From the NCBI RefSeq assembly GCF_002288925.2, contig NW_022098058.1:2766549-2830548 (forward strand): DNA of 64,000 bases, written 5' to 3'. Below the pieces are notes generated by a model. It saw only the letters and a program-made list of their open reading frames with translations. It searched no databases and had not been told where the DNA came from. Positions 52,306 through 63,334 of the stretch are shown piece by piece (position 1 is the stretch's first letter; every line of letters starts with the position of its first letter). A program made the position numbers and the translations under genes. The DNA is from Delphinapterus leucas (taxonomy: Eukaryota > Chordata > Mammalia > Artiodactyla > Monodontidae).

Positions 52306-52489
52306 TGCAGGGAGTCTAGGCTATGGAGGGCCCGTAAGGGGGCACAGCGAGAGGGAGGGCAGTTGGGGACACAGTGTACTCGGAGCACGTGGACCTCTCG
52401 AAAGACTGTTGAGAAGAGTCTCAAACATGAAGATTCTGGTGGGCCAGGAGCAACAATTCCAGCCCAAGAGGAATGGGAAACAGTAAGTC

Positions 52490-52690
52490 CAAAGTCGAAG
52501 CCCGCCCTCCCGTATCCTAGCTGTGTGACCCAGGGCAAGTCACTTCACCTCTCTGAGCCTCAGTGTCCGCATCTGTAAAATGGGTAATAAAAGACCTACT
52601 TCTTGTGATTGTTATGAGACCAAATAAGGTAAGGTAGGAAGAGCATCAAGCCCCACTGCTGAGCACAAACAGTCACTGTTATTAACCAAA
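52490..52690 (+). repeat. MIR SINE
   Basis: 'cctagctgtgtgacccaggg', 'cttcacctctctgagcctca', 'gcatctgtaaaatgggtaat'; among the best-preserved forward copies. Confidence 0.96.
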
Positions 52691-52694
52691 GAGA

Positions 52695-53660
52695 AGAGGC
52701 TTGGAGAAGGGTCTGCTCCCAACCATGTATCAGCTTGTAAGGTGTGGTGTTGGAAGAGTGAAATTGGCTAAAACAAGTGCAAGAGCAATAAATAACAGGG
52801 ATCTTCATTCCAGGCTAGTGAATATCAGCAGAACAGATGAACAGTCCCCATCACCAAAAATATAAATAAATATTTTGTCTTTGTAAGGCATGATTGGTGT
52901 ACCTCACTTTAAATGTACTGTCCCTAAAAGCCTATTTGCAAACCACATCGGGGGAAACCGTGTTTGCTCTATGCCGGCTATCCACATGACCCTGCGCTGC
53001 AGCCCCGTGGAAAATAAATACTCTCACCCACACTCTTCATTTCTCTATCCCGAACTGCTGGTGCAATATATTCACTTCCCTAGTTGGGGGTTGGGGATCA
53101 TGGGGTTAACACCCCAAGAAACCCCAAAGTACATCATTTGCATGCGGCAACGATGGGATGCAAGCTGGCAGACAACCCCACTCCATTTTGGAAGCAGAAA
53201 GAGGGTGCTGGACTCAGGCGTTTTGGGCTATTTCAAAAGCAGTGGTGAGAGCTGGGATCCTGCTTACTTAGAGGCAAGCAACCATTTTGTTTGTTACCAC
53301 AAACCTGTCTGAGCAGATCCACCCCCAGAGTAGCAACCTGTTCCTGGGTTCCTGGAGAGGGAGCGTCGTTTGTTCGCTGCTGCTCCTGAGGCTGGATGGC
53401 AGGGTGCATGGAAAGCAGTGAGCCCAAGCCCCCCAGGTTCTGACCCCTCCATCGTCGGCAGGCGGGAGAGAGTCAGGGAGATTCATTCTGTGGACAGATG
53501 AAGACGGTTGACATTTAACGAGATTTGAGCAAACGTGCTAATTACAGGGATAGGTACCCATGAACACTTCAGGGACGGTGTTTAATGAGCAGTTTGCTCT
53601 GAGAATTTGATGTGATTGGCGTCTGCCAGTGGCTCAACCATTCCCTTTTATCGGTTGCAT
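52695..53660. other. Unassigned unique sequence
   Basis: A 140-residue plus frame at 52890-53312 has mixed composition but no recognised domain, start context or splice sites. No named repeat seen. Confidence 0.35.
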
Positions 53661-53667
53661 GTGCGTT

Positions 53668-53899
53668 AAGATAAGCGTGGGGCTTCCCTGGTGGCGCAGT
53701 GGTTGAGAGTCCGCCTGCCGATGCGGGGGACACGGGTTCGTGCCCTGGTCTGGGAAGATCCCTACATGCCGTGGGGCGGCTGGGCCTATGAGCCATGGCC
53801 GCTGAGGCTGCACGTCCAGAGCCTGTGCTCCGCAACAGGATGAGGCCACAACAGTGAGAGGCCCGCATAACGCCAAAAAAAAAAAAAAGATAAGTGTGG
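53668..53899 (+). mobile_element. CHR-2-type SINE, forward, with TSD
   Basis: Forward tRNA-derived SINE: head 'ggcttccctggtggcgcagt' at 53681, 'gggttcgtgccctggtctgg' (box B region), and A-rich tail at 53876-53888. Duplication aagataag(c/t)gtgg at 53668-53680 and 53887-53899 with one mismatch. The only forward SINE of this type in the window and the clearest family marker for a cetacean source. Confidence 0.96.
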
Positions 53900-53984
53900 C
53901 ATTCTGCCCAGGACTTTTTTCCCATAGCTGTCTTAAAAAATAAAAATACTAGCCCTGATCAGGTGATTTATTACAATCTCTGCC

Positions 53985-54180
53985 ATGTAACAAGCAATTA
54001 CTATGTTCCAGGCTCTGTATGGACCACTTTACACAGTCTCCCATGTAATTCTCACAGTGGCCATGAAAATAGATATCATCACCTCTGTCTTAGAGAGGTT
54101 TTGTAGTCACGCAGCATCCGAACTGAGACTCAAAACCAGGTTTTCTTGACCTCAGGGCCAGTGCCGTGAACCACTGCCCT
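53985..54180 (-). repeat. MIR SINE, reverse
   Basis: 'caattactatgttccaggct', 'cccatgtaattctcacagtg', 'ctgagactcaaaaccagg'. Confidence 0.85.
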
Positions 54181-54184
54181 ATTC

Positions 54185-55855
54185 TGTCTTGTCTCGTGAC
54201 AAATAAACCTCTGAGTACCCTTGACTTCTCAAGTGGAAGTTACTCATGCATTGTTCGTGGGACTTAAGGACGTTTACTTAATAAAAATCTCACTTTCCCA
54301 AATGGATAGGTGCTTCTCACTACATGGGATTTTTCGCTTGACAAAGAAGGGGGGATTCATGCTATAAAGATTCCTTTAGAAAGCTTGGTGAATGAATCAA
54401 GAACAGATGTGTTGGCTAAAGTGAGCATTCGCTTGAGTCTTTTAAAAACAAAATTAGCTTTCTCTTGTGGGAAATGTTTGAGACCCAGGAATCTGACCCT
54501 TATTCGACTCTGAAAATACACTCCCTCCTCATTCTTGCAAAATAATCTGAAGCAATGTCTCTCAACGTTTTTTTTAAATCTAACTGAGCTGTATTATAAG
54601 AACAATAGGATTTGTTGTTTCCCAAATATAAACTCATATTGCTGACCTCGCTTTTTTAACCAACCCCCAAATTTTGCATATTTCCTAGGGAGGGGGCAAC
54701 AGTAACCCCTTCTTCTACCACTTTGAGAAAAGAGCTCTCTGGAGTGACTAGACTGCTCCTATATATTAGGATTGCAAACTCAAAGGCCATGGAGGGCCAT
54801 GCAGGTCAAAGAAATGAGTAAAGAGGTCAGGAACAAGGTGACGGTCATGGTGGGACTTGTAGTAAACTGGAAAACACATACTTACTCCCCGTCCCCAAAG
54901 CACGCAACCAAACACGTGTGGGACCCATTCGGCCCGCAGGCCATCAGTGTGACATCCCTGGTGGTCCTTATTGTGACTTTGTGTGATCTCAGTCCAGACA
55001 GTTTGTCTTTGGGGCTTTGGTGTGTGCATCTCCAGAAGGGGGCTGATAAAGGCTGCGGAGCCGTCGAGAGGAGAAAATGGAGTCCCAGGTGTGGACGCTT
55101 GGTAAGGAACCGTGGAGCTGCCCAGGGCCACCGTCACCAAAGTACTGTTCCGTGACACGGACTCAGCTCTCCATTCCAGCTGCGCGTCTGCCCATGACTT
55201 GTTACAGATCACCATTTAGTTCAGCCAGTCCCTGCGGTATTATGTTTTTCTTTTTCCCAAATCTGAGTTCTTAAAGGGCCTTAATCCTAATGCCCTTCAG
55301 AGTCCTTGAAGAACATCTTGAACAGGAGAGAATGGTTATTTAACCCCCTGGTTTTCTTACAAGTGTGTCTTAAAAGGCAAAGAGCAATGTGAAAGAATGC
55401 TGGGTGGGCATCCTGTCCCTCTTATTTCCTGATCTGAATTAATCCTTTCTGGCTGGTGGAGCAGGGTCTTTTCAGAGGCGTCCCCTGGAGCAGAATTCTC
55501 CAGAATTCCCCACACCAGGCAGAGGAAGGGAGGAAGAGAGACTCCCTCGCAGACTGCGGGGGCACGGAAGCCGGCAGCCTTGGCTCTTCCACTGCGGGTC
55601 CCCTTGTACCCCTGGGTGGTTCTCAGGGGTGCTGGAGTCTGCCCTGGCACAGCCAGTTAGGAAGGCTGGAGGGAGCTGGGGGGAGGGGAGGCCCAGCGGC
55701 CTGCTTCCAATCACAGCTCTTCAACCACTTGCGACCTTGGGCTCTGCCGGGGGTTTCTGAAACGTAGGCTCCCTCTGTCCTTGGGGTCTTGGGCAGGTTC
55801 TGTGCGATCGCAGAGCAGAGCCTGGTGCAGAACAGAGGAAATCAACAGCACGCCT
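54185..55855. other. Mostly unassigned; possible old hAT-like repeat
   Basis: 54768-54960 ('ggattgcaaactcaaaggcc' ... 'ggcccgcaggccatcagtgt') looks like a decayed DNA-transposon-class repeat but I cannot define ends. The remainder is unassigned. Confidence 0.35.
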
Positions 55856-55857
55856 GC

Positions 55858-56003
55858 GTCTCCTTCCTTCTCTCCTTCGTCCCTCCCTCCCTTCCCTCCA
55901 TCTTTTCTTCCTTTTTCTCTTTCCTTCCCTCTACCTCCTGCCCCTTCTCCCCGTTACTCTGCTGCTCCCCTCCAGTCTCCCTCTCTCCTTCTCTCTCTCA
56001 TTT
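55858..56003. repeat. Pyrimidine (TTCC/CTCC) low-complexity tract
   Basis: CT-only-like stretch with ttcc, ccctcc and ctctct units; Ser/Pro/Leu/Phe frames across it are artefacts. Confidence 0.88.
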
Positions 56004-56004
56004 T

Positions 56005-56655
56005 TGACGTCCAGGGCATTCCTTACAGGAAGCAATCAAGAGCCTGTGAGGTTTGCTGAGTATGCGCATCTCCTTCTGATCCTGTGACCTCATGGTGGAC
56101 CCTGACCAGGCTTTGGTGGGAACATGGACACCACAGAAATCAGTAGACGCCGCCAGTCAGGGCTGTCGCTTGCTTTCCGGAGAGACCTTTGTTAAAGCTT
56201 TTACCAGCACACCACTGCTTTGGAGACAGGTGCCAGCCACCTCCTCCGAAGCCGACATTTCTCTCGAGGACTTGTAATAACAACGTCCCCTGCCACCAGG
56301 GTGGGACTCGGGATGTGCTTCTGGCACTGTGTGAGCTGCCGTGGGGGAAGCAGAGCAAGTTGAAGACCCAGGTCCCATTGGTACAGAGGGGACAGGGGAG
56401 CGGGGGAGGTAGGACAGAAGAATTTGTTACGCATCAGGATAGGAGCCAAGTTGTGTAGAGTGACTGGGCCTTCCCCATGGCCCCCACCCCCGCCCACAGT
56501 CCCAGCTCAGGCACTGTCCTTCCATCCCTGACCTCCCCACATACACAGCCGACGGGTTCTTGCCAAATCACCATCAGATCAGATATCTCCACCTTCAAAG
56601 GCTCCAAGGTCCCCAAGCTCCCGCCTTCCCAGTACTCACTGTGGGGAGGGGCAAT
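56005..56655. other. Unassigned unique sequence
   Basis: No recognisable gene or repeat family. Confidence 0.3.
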
Positions 56656-56659
56656 TAAA

Positions 56660-56815
56660 AGCATCGGCTTCGGAGTTGAGCTGTTATCTCCAGATCTGGG
56701 ACCATGGGCAAGTTGCTGTCCTCCTTTGAGCCTCAGTCTCCGTATCTGTGAGAATTAAGTACGAGCATCTATGAGATGCACTGAACAGAGTAAGCACTGA
56801 ATAAACCTTTGGCAT
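56660..56815 (+). repeat. MIR SINE
   Basis: 'gaccatgggcaagttgctgt', 'gagcctcagtctccgtatct', 'gtaagcactgaataaacc'. Confidence 0.9.
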
Positions 56816-56819
56816 GATC

Positions 56820-57470
56820 ACTGTTCTTATTGCAGGACACAGGGCACCCCCTTTTCCTGCATTCAGAGCCCTTTACTGCTACTGCCACCTCCCCAGCCAA
56901 GCTCCCTAAATGACCCCAGATTCTGTCCAACCAAGCCAGGCCCCTCACTGTCTCTAAAAACATTATGCTTTTCCCCCGTCCTCTCTGCCTGAGATGGACC
57001 GGAAGCAGTTAGGCTTGTGGTTAGGAGCAAGGATTCTAGTCCTGCTTCTGTAGCTGTGATTATAAAAGGAATGTCCCCATTTCTGTCCCCTTTCCACTAG
57101 CCCAAATGCCATCATCTCCCAGTTTCTTGCCTGAACCCAGGCCCCCTTTATCTGGGCCATGGAAGAACTTACTGCATGGATGTTGGTTATCCACGCAGCC
57201 CGTCACCCAGCTGTCCCCAGCGCTCAGTGGCGGCAGACTCAGACGATCCCTCTGCACCCAGCGTGGGACCTGGCTCCCTGGAGGTGCGAGGTTGATGCAG
57301 GTCGGATTGGATTGAAAATTACCTCGACAAAGCGAGGTGCTCGGTCGGGCATTGTGGACAATTAGCGGCCAGACAGATGTTAGCAAACCGCTGATTGTGT
57401 GAGCGAGGCAGGGGGGCTGAGATGAGAATGAGGATGGGAGTCAGGAGGATGCTGTCGGCCAGAGTCTGAC
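56820..57470. other. Unassigned; enhancer-like sub-block
   Basis: 57290-57400 has an inverted CG-containing pair ('acctcgacaaagcgaggtgc') and 'ggacaattagcggcc', in non-repetitive context. 56835-56960 may be a weak forward L2. No gene seen. Confidence 0.3.
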
Positions 57471-57474
57471 TCCT

Positions 57475-57605
57475 CTCACGCAGAAGGGAACCCAGGCACA
57501 GAGAGGGAAAGGGCCTGGCTCAAGGTCACACAGCTGGTAGTGTGTGGAGTGAGGATTCAGACCGGGGTCTGCAGACTCCAGAGTCTGAAGCTAACTGTGC
57601 TTCCT
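57475..57605 (-). repeat. MIR fragment, reverse
   Basis: 'gcacagagagggaaagggcc', 'caaggtcacacagctggtag', 'gaggattcagaccggggtct'. Confidence 0.9.
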
Positions 57606-57609
57606 CCTC

Positions 57610-58015
57610 TGCTGGGCCCTAGAAAGGCCCTCTCCCTGCTGCAAGCACAGGCCGTGTCTGCAGGTGGAGGAGAGCTGGGGACCCCCAGAGGGGATCGCCA
57701 CCCCTGGGGCTGGCTGTCTCCTGGGGGACTCTCGTTAGGGCCCCAGCCCCAGGGGCCTGGTGAGAGCTGCTCAGCCTGGATCCCACGTGACCTCTTGTCG
57801 GCTCCCAGGACCCCTGCAGGGTTTGCCCAGTATGACCATGGGGACAAGTTAGCCTTTCATGAAGCCAGACCTCAGAGGATGAGTGTCAGCAGCCTCTTTT
57901 GGGTTTCCTATAAAGAGCAGCAGGCCTTGTCCTTGGGGGTTTGCCCTGGAAGGAATTACCATTCTCCCACACCCTAAAGGTGGGGCTCAGGAGTTCCGCA
58001 GGCACCTTGCTAGAG
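57610..58015. other. Unassigned unique sequence
   Basis: No recognisable feature. Confidence 0.3.
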
Positions 58016-58019
58016 ACAC

Positions 58020-58230
58020 TGGTTGAGTGTGGACACAGGAGCCCAGCTGCCTGGGTTCCAGTCCTGGCCCCCCATGTTCCTAGCTGGGAGACCTTTGGCA
58101 ATTCCGTTTCCCTCCCTCTGCCTTGGTTTACCCATCAGTAAAATGTGGGAGAGGGGTGAGAACGGCCGTTTACTATCCATAAAGCATTTAGAGCAGGCCC
58201 TGGCATTGTCAGCTAAGCACTCAGCTGACT
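58020..58230 (+). repeat. MIR SINE
   Basis: 'gctgcctgggttccagtcct', 'gccttggtttacccatcagt', 'aaagcatttagagcaggccc'; nearly full length. Confidence 0.9.
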
Positions 58231-58234
58231 TCTT

Positions 58235-58650
58235 TCTCGTACTGTGAGCTCTCCTTTCTCTTTCCTTTTTGTTAATGAAAAGTTGGGGACTTTTTCCTAT
58301 GTGCAGCCGCAGAGAAAAGAGCAGCATGACTTATTTCACCTTTGAATGAGTCTAGGAAGCCTCCAGCTGTTATAAACCTGATTTTTTTCTCACTCTGGTT
58401 GTTGGTGTGGGGTGGTGCCCTCTAACCTTCTCGTACATTCTGGTTTAGGGGGCACCCTAGAAAACCAGACTTCCAGGCTCTCCAAGGCTGCAGGCCGAGG
58501 GGAAGGGCTTGCACCTCGGTTTCGTCGTCTGTCGAGGGCTGTGGGACCAGGCAAACCCCTTTCCATGCTGTCACCGCTCTGCCTGCCCAGAACCCAGCAG
58601 GCAGACGCTTCAGAGAGTTTCACCCAGGCCAGTGTCTGGGAGGCAGGTGG
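58235..58650. other. Unassigned unique sequence
   Basis: No recognisable feature. Confidence 0.3.
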
Positions 58651-58654
58651 TAGG

Positions 58655-58775
58655 TGAGCAGAGGGCCTGGGCTAAATTCCTGTGTGACCTTGGGCAGGTT
58701 ATTTGACCTCTCTGAGCCCCAGTACCATTATCTGCAAAGTGGGACGAATAATCATTTTAGCTTCACTGTGTTTAG
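58655..58775 (+). repeat. MIR SINE
   Basis: 'gtgtgaccttgggcaggtta', 'tttgacctctctgagcccca', 'ccattatctgcaaagtggg'. Confidence 0.92.
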
Positions 58776-58779
58776 CACT

Positions 58780-59090
58780 TGCTGGGCCAGGCCAAGGGCT
58801 AGAAAATCTAAATCTAGCCCTGGGCCTGTGTAAAGTGACCGTTGGCCATATTTCCTGTTAAAACAAACAGTTTGGGAAAATATGTAACTTACATGAAAGT
58901 CACACTGGGATGTTGTAGAGAAGAGGCATTCAACACTTAATACTGGGAAATGCGCCTGGGGCTGCAGATGACCTCTCAGGTTTGTTGAACCAACGGAGAG
59001 CTTTGCACCTAGATGTGAAGCTTCTTTCCTTCGTGTCTTAAGTAAGAGTGTGCAGGGGGCTGAGATTTGGGGTGGTGGGGGTCTGTAAGG
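58780..59090. other. Unassigned unique sequence
   Basis: No recognisable feature. Confidence 0.3.
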
Positions 59091-59094
59091 GTCA

Positions 59095-59170
59095 TATGAC
59101 TCATGTGCTATGTGACCTTGGAACAGCCACCAGCCCTTTCTGGGCCTTTTTTTCCATCTGTAGACTGTTG
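59095..59170 (+). repeat. MIR fragment
   Basis: 'gtgctatgtgaccttggaac' and 'cctttttttccatctgtaga'. Confidence 0.78.
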
Positions 59171-59174
59171 CTAT

Positions 59175-59545
59175 AGGCCAGGTGTACCCGTGTGGCATGG
59201 AACAGACTTGAACCAGGAAGGAGGCTGCCTTGGTCCTGGCCCCAAGCCGCACTGGTCCAAGGATGAGAGCCTAACGCCTGGACCTGCAGCCATCCGTTTT
59301 GCCTGCAGCTTGCACCCTGGCAAAGACTGACTCCTCACTGCCAGACGGGGTTCAGGCCTCTGAGGCCTAAGCCCTGAGGCCGTGGAGATCCTCTCGAGCT
59401 GCCCCTTCTCCATCAGAGCACCTTCTCCAGGGAGCCGTCACTGACCTCCAGGGCAATCTGTGGCAAGGGCTGCCCACAGCACCAGCCCTCCACCTGCACA
59501 ATCCACCCTCCCTCTACCCTTCTGCACTGGATCATCAGCTATTAA
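59175..59545. other. Unassigned unique sequence
   Basis: No recognisable feature. Confidence 0.3.
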
Positions 59546-59549
59546 TTGG

Positions 59550-59620
59550 TCCTCACATTTGTATGGCGTTTTTCGATTACAAAGCACTTCCGTGGCCATT
59601 CATCTCTTTGAATGGCAATC
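59550..59620 (-). repeat. MIR fragment, reverse
   Basis: 'tacaaagcacttccgtggcc' then 'attcatctctttgaat'; short and decayed. Confidence 0.45.
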
Positions 59621-59624
59621 TAAG

Positions 59625-59815
59625 CTGCTATTTATTGAGTGCTTCCTGTGTGCCAGGCCCTCTGCTTTCCCTGGTCCCATTCCATGCATTATCTCACTTC
59701 AGAGTTTCACAGCAATCCTATGAAGTGTAAGGGTCCATATTTGCAGACAAGGAAACTGAGGCTCAAGCAAGCTAAATATCTAGCCCCTGGTCACACAGGG
59801 ATTTGAATCAAGCTC
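59625..59815 (-). repeat. MIR SINE, reverse
   Basis: 'tttattgagtgcttcctgtg', 'gacaaggaaactgaggctca', 'cctggtcacacagggatttg'. Confidence 0.95.
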
Positions 59816-59849
59816 CATGAAATAATCAGGGTCACCCATAACCTACCGC

Positions 59850-60005
59850 CTCTGAAGCTGCCGTGTGCACCTGAATCCCTGGGACCTCGTTAAAGTGCAG
59901 CTTCTGATTCTGTGGGTCTGGAGTGGGGCCTAGGACTCTGCATTTCTGACAGGCTGCCGGTGATGCTGATGCTGCCCACGGAGAACCACACTTTGAGTAG
60001 CAAGG
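59850..60005 (-). repeat. MER5A-type hAT DNA transposon, reverse
   Basis: 'gcttctgattctgtgggtct', 'ggagtggggcctaggactct', 'gcatttctgacaggctgccg', 'gaaccacactttgagtagca'. Confidence 0.8.
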
Positions 60006-60054
60006 CTCTGAATCACTGAGCCATGTGAGACTCCTTTACAGTAGCCTCAGGCTG

Positions 60055-60195
60055 GCAAGCCTTAGTTTCCCCATCTGTCAGATGGGAGAAATAGCCCTTG
60101 GCTTCTAGAGGTGGGAGGAGGACTGGATGACGTAGCACCTGTGAAATGCCTGGCACACAACAGGCGCTCAATAAATGCTGGCTCTTCTCCCTTGG
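60055..60195 (+). repeat. MIR 3' half
   Basis: 'ccttagtttccccatctgtc', 'aaatgcctggcacacaacag', 'gcgctcaataaatgctggct'. Confidence 0.93.
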
Positions 60196-60404
60196 TAGGA
60201 GCTGGCGTGGGTCTGGGTGCACAACAGATGCTCAATAAAGCCTTGTCCAATGGACCGGGCCTAGCATTTCTCCCTAAAGGAGAGAATAAACTGTATTGTT
60301 TCCCCTTGGCATGCTGCCAAACCCAATATTAATTTTTTTCTTGAACCGCAGAGTTTCAAAAAGACAGAAAAGGGAGTAGAGTGATTGCAGCAAGGCTCTG
60401 TAAT

Positions 60405-60420
60405 TTCTGTAATTACAGAA
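60405..60420. promoter_or_regulatory. 16-bp perfect palindrome with TAATTA core
   Basis: ttctgtaattacagaa equals its own reverse complement and holds a dimeric homeodomain-type TAATTA. It lies in unique AT-rich sequence (60320-60440) inside the proposed intron. Function not shown. Confidence 0.45.
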
Positions 60421-60424
60421 TGGG

Positions 60425-60920
60425 AGCAAAACAAAGCAGGAGTGCGCACAGCGCCATGGGAGGGAGCGGCCCCCTCCCGGCCTGCTGCCCCCCCCTCCCT
60501 GCCTCCGGCTCTTCCCGGTGCCCCACTTGCTCCCAGTGGGTTCTGGGCCCAGCCCTGGCCCTAGACAATGACAGCCTGAGACTAGGCCTTGGCCTTTCTG
60601 CCTCTGCCCAGGTCCCTACCCCACGCAGCCACCCATCCCTCTGGTGCAGTAGGACAGAGGGGGATTGTCCAAGGCAGCTGCCACATGCTCCCCTCCCCCA
60701 GCCTGCCATCTGGCCTAGGGCTGGGCTGCTGACAGCCAATCCTCCAGCAAGGTTTGCGGGGCCCCACCTCCAAAATAGATCCCCGTCCACTCCTCACCAT
60801 CTCTGGCCTGGCTGCCACTGCTCAGGTCACCGTCATCCCTCGCGTGGACTCTCAGCTCTTGAGGAGCCTCCCTGCTTCCACCCTTGCTCTTGGGCAGCCT
60901 CTTCTGGGCAGCCAGAGTGA
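60425..60920. other. Unassigned GC-rich unique sequence
   Basis: No gene or repeat recognised; the 179-residue plus frame (60381-60920) is Pro/Ser/Leu-rich with no domain. Confidence 0.3.
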
Positions 60921-60924
60921 GACT

Positions 60925-61181
60925 CATAAATGTAAGTCAGGCCACCACCACCACTTAAACCCTCCACTTTCTCCGTTCCCCTTTAGAATAAAATCTGAGC
61001 TCCTTGCCGTGGTCTCTGAGACTTTGCATGATCTAGCCCCTGCCTGCCTCTAACTAGATCTGTCCCCTCCTGCCCTGGGACTCCCACGACCCTGGCCTCC
61101 ATCCCGTCTCGCAAACATGCCAAACTTATTCCTGCCTCAGGGCCTTTGCACTTGCTGTTCCCTCTCGTTAAAATGCTGTAT
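60925..61181 (+). repeat. L2 LINE, forward, interrupted
   Basis: 'agaataaaatctgagctcct', 'gactttgcatgatctagccc', 'ctgcctcagggcctttgcac', 'ttgctgttccctctcg'. Strong L2 match ending at a possible small insertion. Confidence 0.92.
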
Positions 61182-61296
61182 TCTAGAGCATCACATTTCT
61201 GGCTCCTAATTCAAACTGAAAAAAAATTTTGTTCAGGCCAAATAAAGCAAGCCCAAGGGCCAATTTTGACCCATGTTGCCACTCCTGATCTAGAGC
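61182..61296. mobile_element. Possible small DNA-transposon remnant with 8-bp repeat
   Basis: The phrase tctagagc occurs at 61182-61189 and 61289-61296, an 8-base direct repeat around 99 bases ending 'cactcctga'. It interrupts an L2. Terminal inverted repeats are weak, so the hAT assignment is tentative. Confidence 0.4.
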
Positions 61297-61499
61297 TTCC
61301 AAACTCCACATGTTTTCTTTTCCTTACAAAGCATTTCCTCATTCAGGGATTGGCAGACATATTCTTCCTGTTTGGTTTGGCCCCATTTTATCGATGGTGC
61401 TCATTGAGGAAGGATGGGGCATCATGGGAACATCTTTAGCATCTTCCTGTCTCGAATCTCTTTCTCTAACTCCATCCTCCCCAGAGCCTCCCTGAGTCT

Positions 61500-61965
61500 T
61501 TTTCTATAATATGAACTTGATCACATTGTCACCCCTGTCCCATCCCTGCAGTTGGTCCCTAAGTTCCCTAGCCTGGCTTTTGAGTCCCTTCACAAACTAA
61601 ACTTCCTAGCTTCAAACCTCCCTACCTTTGTTCATGTGTTTCCCTCTACTTGGGATGCCCTTTCCCTCTTTTTGAGCCTATGAACACCTATGCAACCTTC
61701 AAAACCCAGCTCAAACATCCCTTCATCTGGAATACCTTCTCTGGCTGAATTAAATCATTCCTTCTAGGCCTGTCTGGTTCATACAGTCTTGTAGCACTTA
61801 TCATAGAGTATTATGAATAACTGTAGCCGAGCTATTTCTCTTTAAAGGCTGTGACCTTGTCAAGGTCAGGAACCTTGTCTTATTAATCCTTGCCACCTGA
61901 CCATCCAGCCCAGCTCCGTGCACACATTAGGCTCTCAGTATGTAGTTACAAAATAAAATCTTTCT
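61500..61965 (+). repeat. L2 LINE, forward
   Basis: 'gatcacattgtcacccctgt', 'tgggatgccctttccctctt', 'caaaacccagctcaaacatc', 'gtcaggaaccttgtcttatt', 'acattaggctctcagtatgt'. Confidence 0.85.
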
Positions 61966-62054
61966 GCTGGCACCTGTTAGATCACTGGTTCAAACTCCGG
62001 TGACCAGTGTGTAGCTCAGAATGCAAAACGCTTGGAACAGCTGTCCCATCGCCA

Positions 62055-62105
62055 GTTCAGCTCTTGGAACGAGCTCAGTGAATGCTTGTTGAGTGAATGA
62101 AGGTG
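62055..62105 (+). repeat. L2 3' tail
   Basis: 'gagctcagtgaatgcttgtt' then 'gagtgaatgaagg'. Confidence 0.65.
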
Positions 62106-62109
62106 TGGA

Positions 62110-62970
62110 GGTGAGTGAATACAGAGGACTTGTCGCTTGTGGTCTGACATTCACTGTGCCATTCAGAACGTTGCTTTGGTGGAGCTCAGTGAATGGTGGC
62201 AGGTGAACGACTGGATTCTTGGTCTGCAGAATATTGCCACCTGACGAGGAAGAACGGGGAGACTCTGGAAGAAGTCCTCGGAAACATGCTTCAAATCTTG
62301 AGGTGGTGAGGCCTCTCCTTCCACCAGCTCCGCCAGCAGATAAAGGAGGAAGAGGAAAGAGAGGTGGGGCCTCCCTGCCACCGACCCGCAGAGCCATCAT
62401 CCGACCCGGAGCGGCGCCAGCACTGCAGAGCACGGGTGCCAGTTTCAGGAAAGAGAGAGTAACACTGGTGAAAAGGTTGCTTCTGCTTCAGAGATCATTA
62501 ATTTTCTAGAAAGACAGTGGGTTCCCTTGCCATGAACATGCATGTGCCTGTGCTTTCTGTGTGCCGTTCTTCATGGGGGAGGGGGCGACAGGTGAACCAG
62601 CCAGGTCAGGAATTAAAGTTACCTGAGCAGTGCGTGAATGAGGCCGCTTCCTGGAGCCGCTCTGGGTTAGCACCGGGTCCCAGGCTTTTTCACTAATGGG
62701 GGCCTTTTATCATTTTCCTCCCATCGCTGAGATGTTTTGGAATTTCTTTTCTTACCAGATTTTATTTACTACAGAACAATACTTTTTCTTATTAACCAAA
62801 CACACAAAGGTGCCACTGCTGGCTTCTGACTGGCCCAAGGTGATCAGCTAGACCGCTCCGAGCTGGTATAAAGACAGCCCAAAGCAAAGGGCTTGACATT
62901 TTTATTAGCTAGTATTCCCCATGACGACTAAAAGATTGATTTATATCTGGCTTCTGAAAATGCTGGAAGT
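62110..62970. other. Unassigned; contains an exon-like frame
   Basis: A 97-codon plus frame at 62219-62509 is preceded by a weak acceptor (ctgcag at 62224-62229) and contains a fair donor (gtgagg at 62306). The peptide is Arg/Pro-rich and not recognised. Treated as doubtful. Confidence 0.25.
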
Positions 62971-62974
62971 CGCT

Positions 62975-63030
62975 CCAGGGCCTGAATAATAAGCCCTCAA
63001 TAAATGTTAGCTGCTATTCTTATTACAGTT
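62975..63030 (+). repeat. MIR/L2 3' tail
   Basis: 'aataagccctcaataaatgt' then 'tagctgctattcttatta'. Confidence 0.7.
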
Positions 63031-63139
63031 ATGGCTGTTACATCATCGTCATCTCTGTGGCCTTCTGGGAAGCTGAGAACACGAGATTAAGAGCCACGAT
63101 CCGTACACAGATGGCAGCAATCACAATGATGATAATGGC

Positions 63140-63330
63140 TGAAACTCCCTGCACCCTCGCTGTGAGCCGGGTGTTCTTTCCCATGCTTTACAGGCATGTC
63201 TCATTTCATCTTCCCACAACCCTTGGAGGGAGGCATTATTTCCCCCCCCATTTTACAGATGAGGATCAAAGAGGTGACGTAACTCGCCCAACGTAAGTGT
63301 CGGAGGGAGCGAAGGTCTGTCTGATTTAGG
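63140..63330 (-). repeat. MIR SINE, reverse
   Basis: 'catgctttacaggcatgtct', 'cattttacagatgaggatca', 'aaagaggtgacgtaactcgc'. Confidence 0.93.
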
Positions 63331-63334
63331 CCTG

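Noticed and set aside
52490..52690. tRNA genes suggested by box A/B-like motifs
   Set aside because: These are the tRNA-derived heads of MIR and CHR SINEs throughout the window; none has a complete cloverleaf or terminator.
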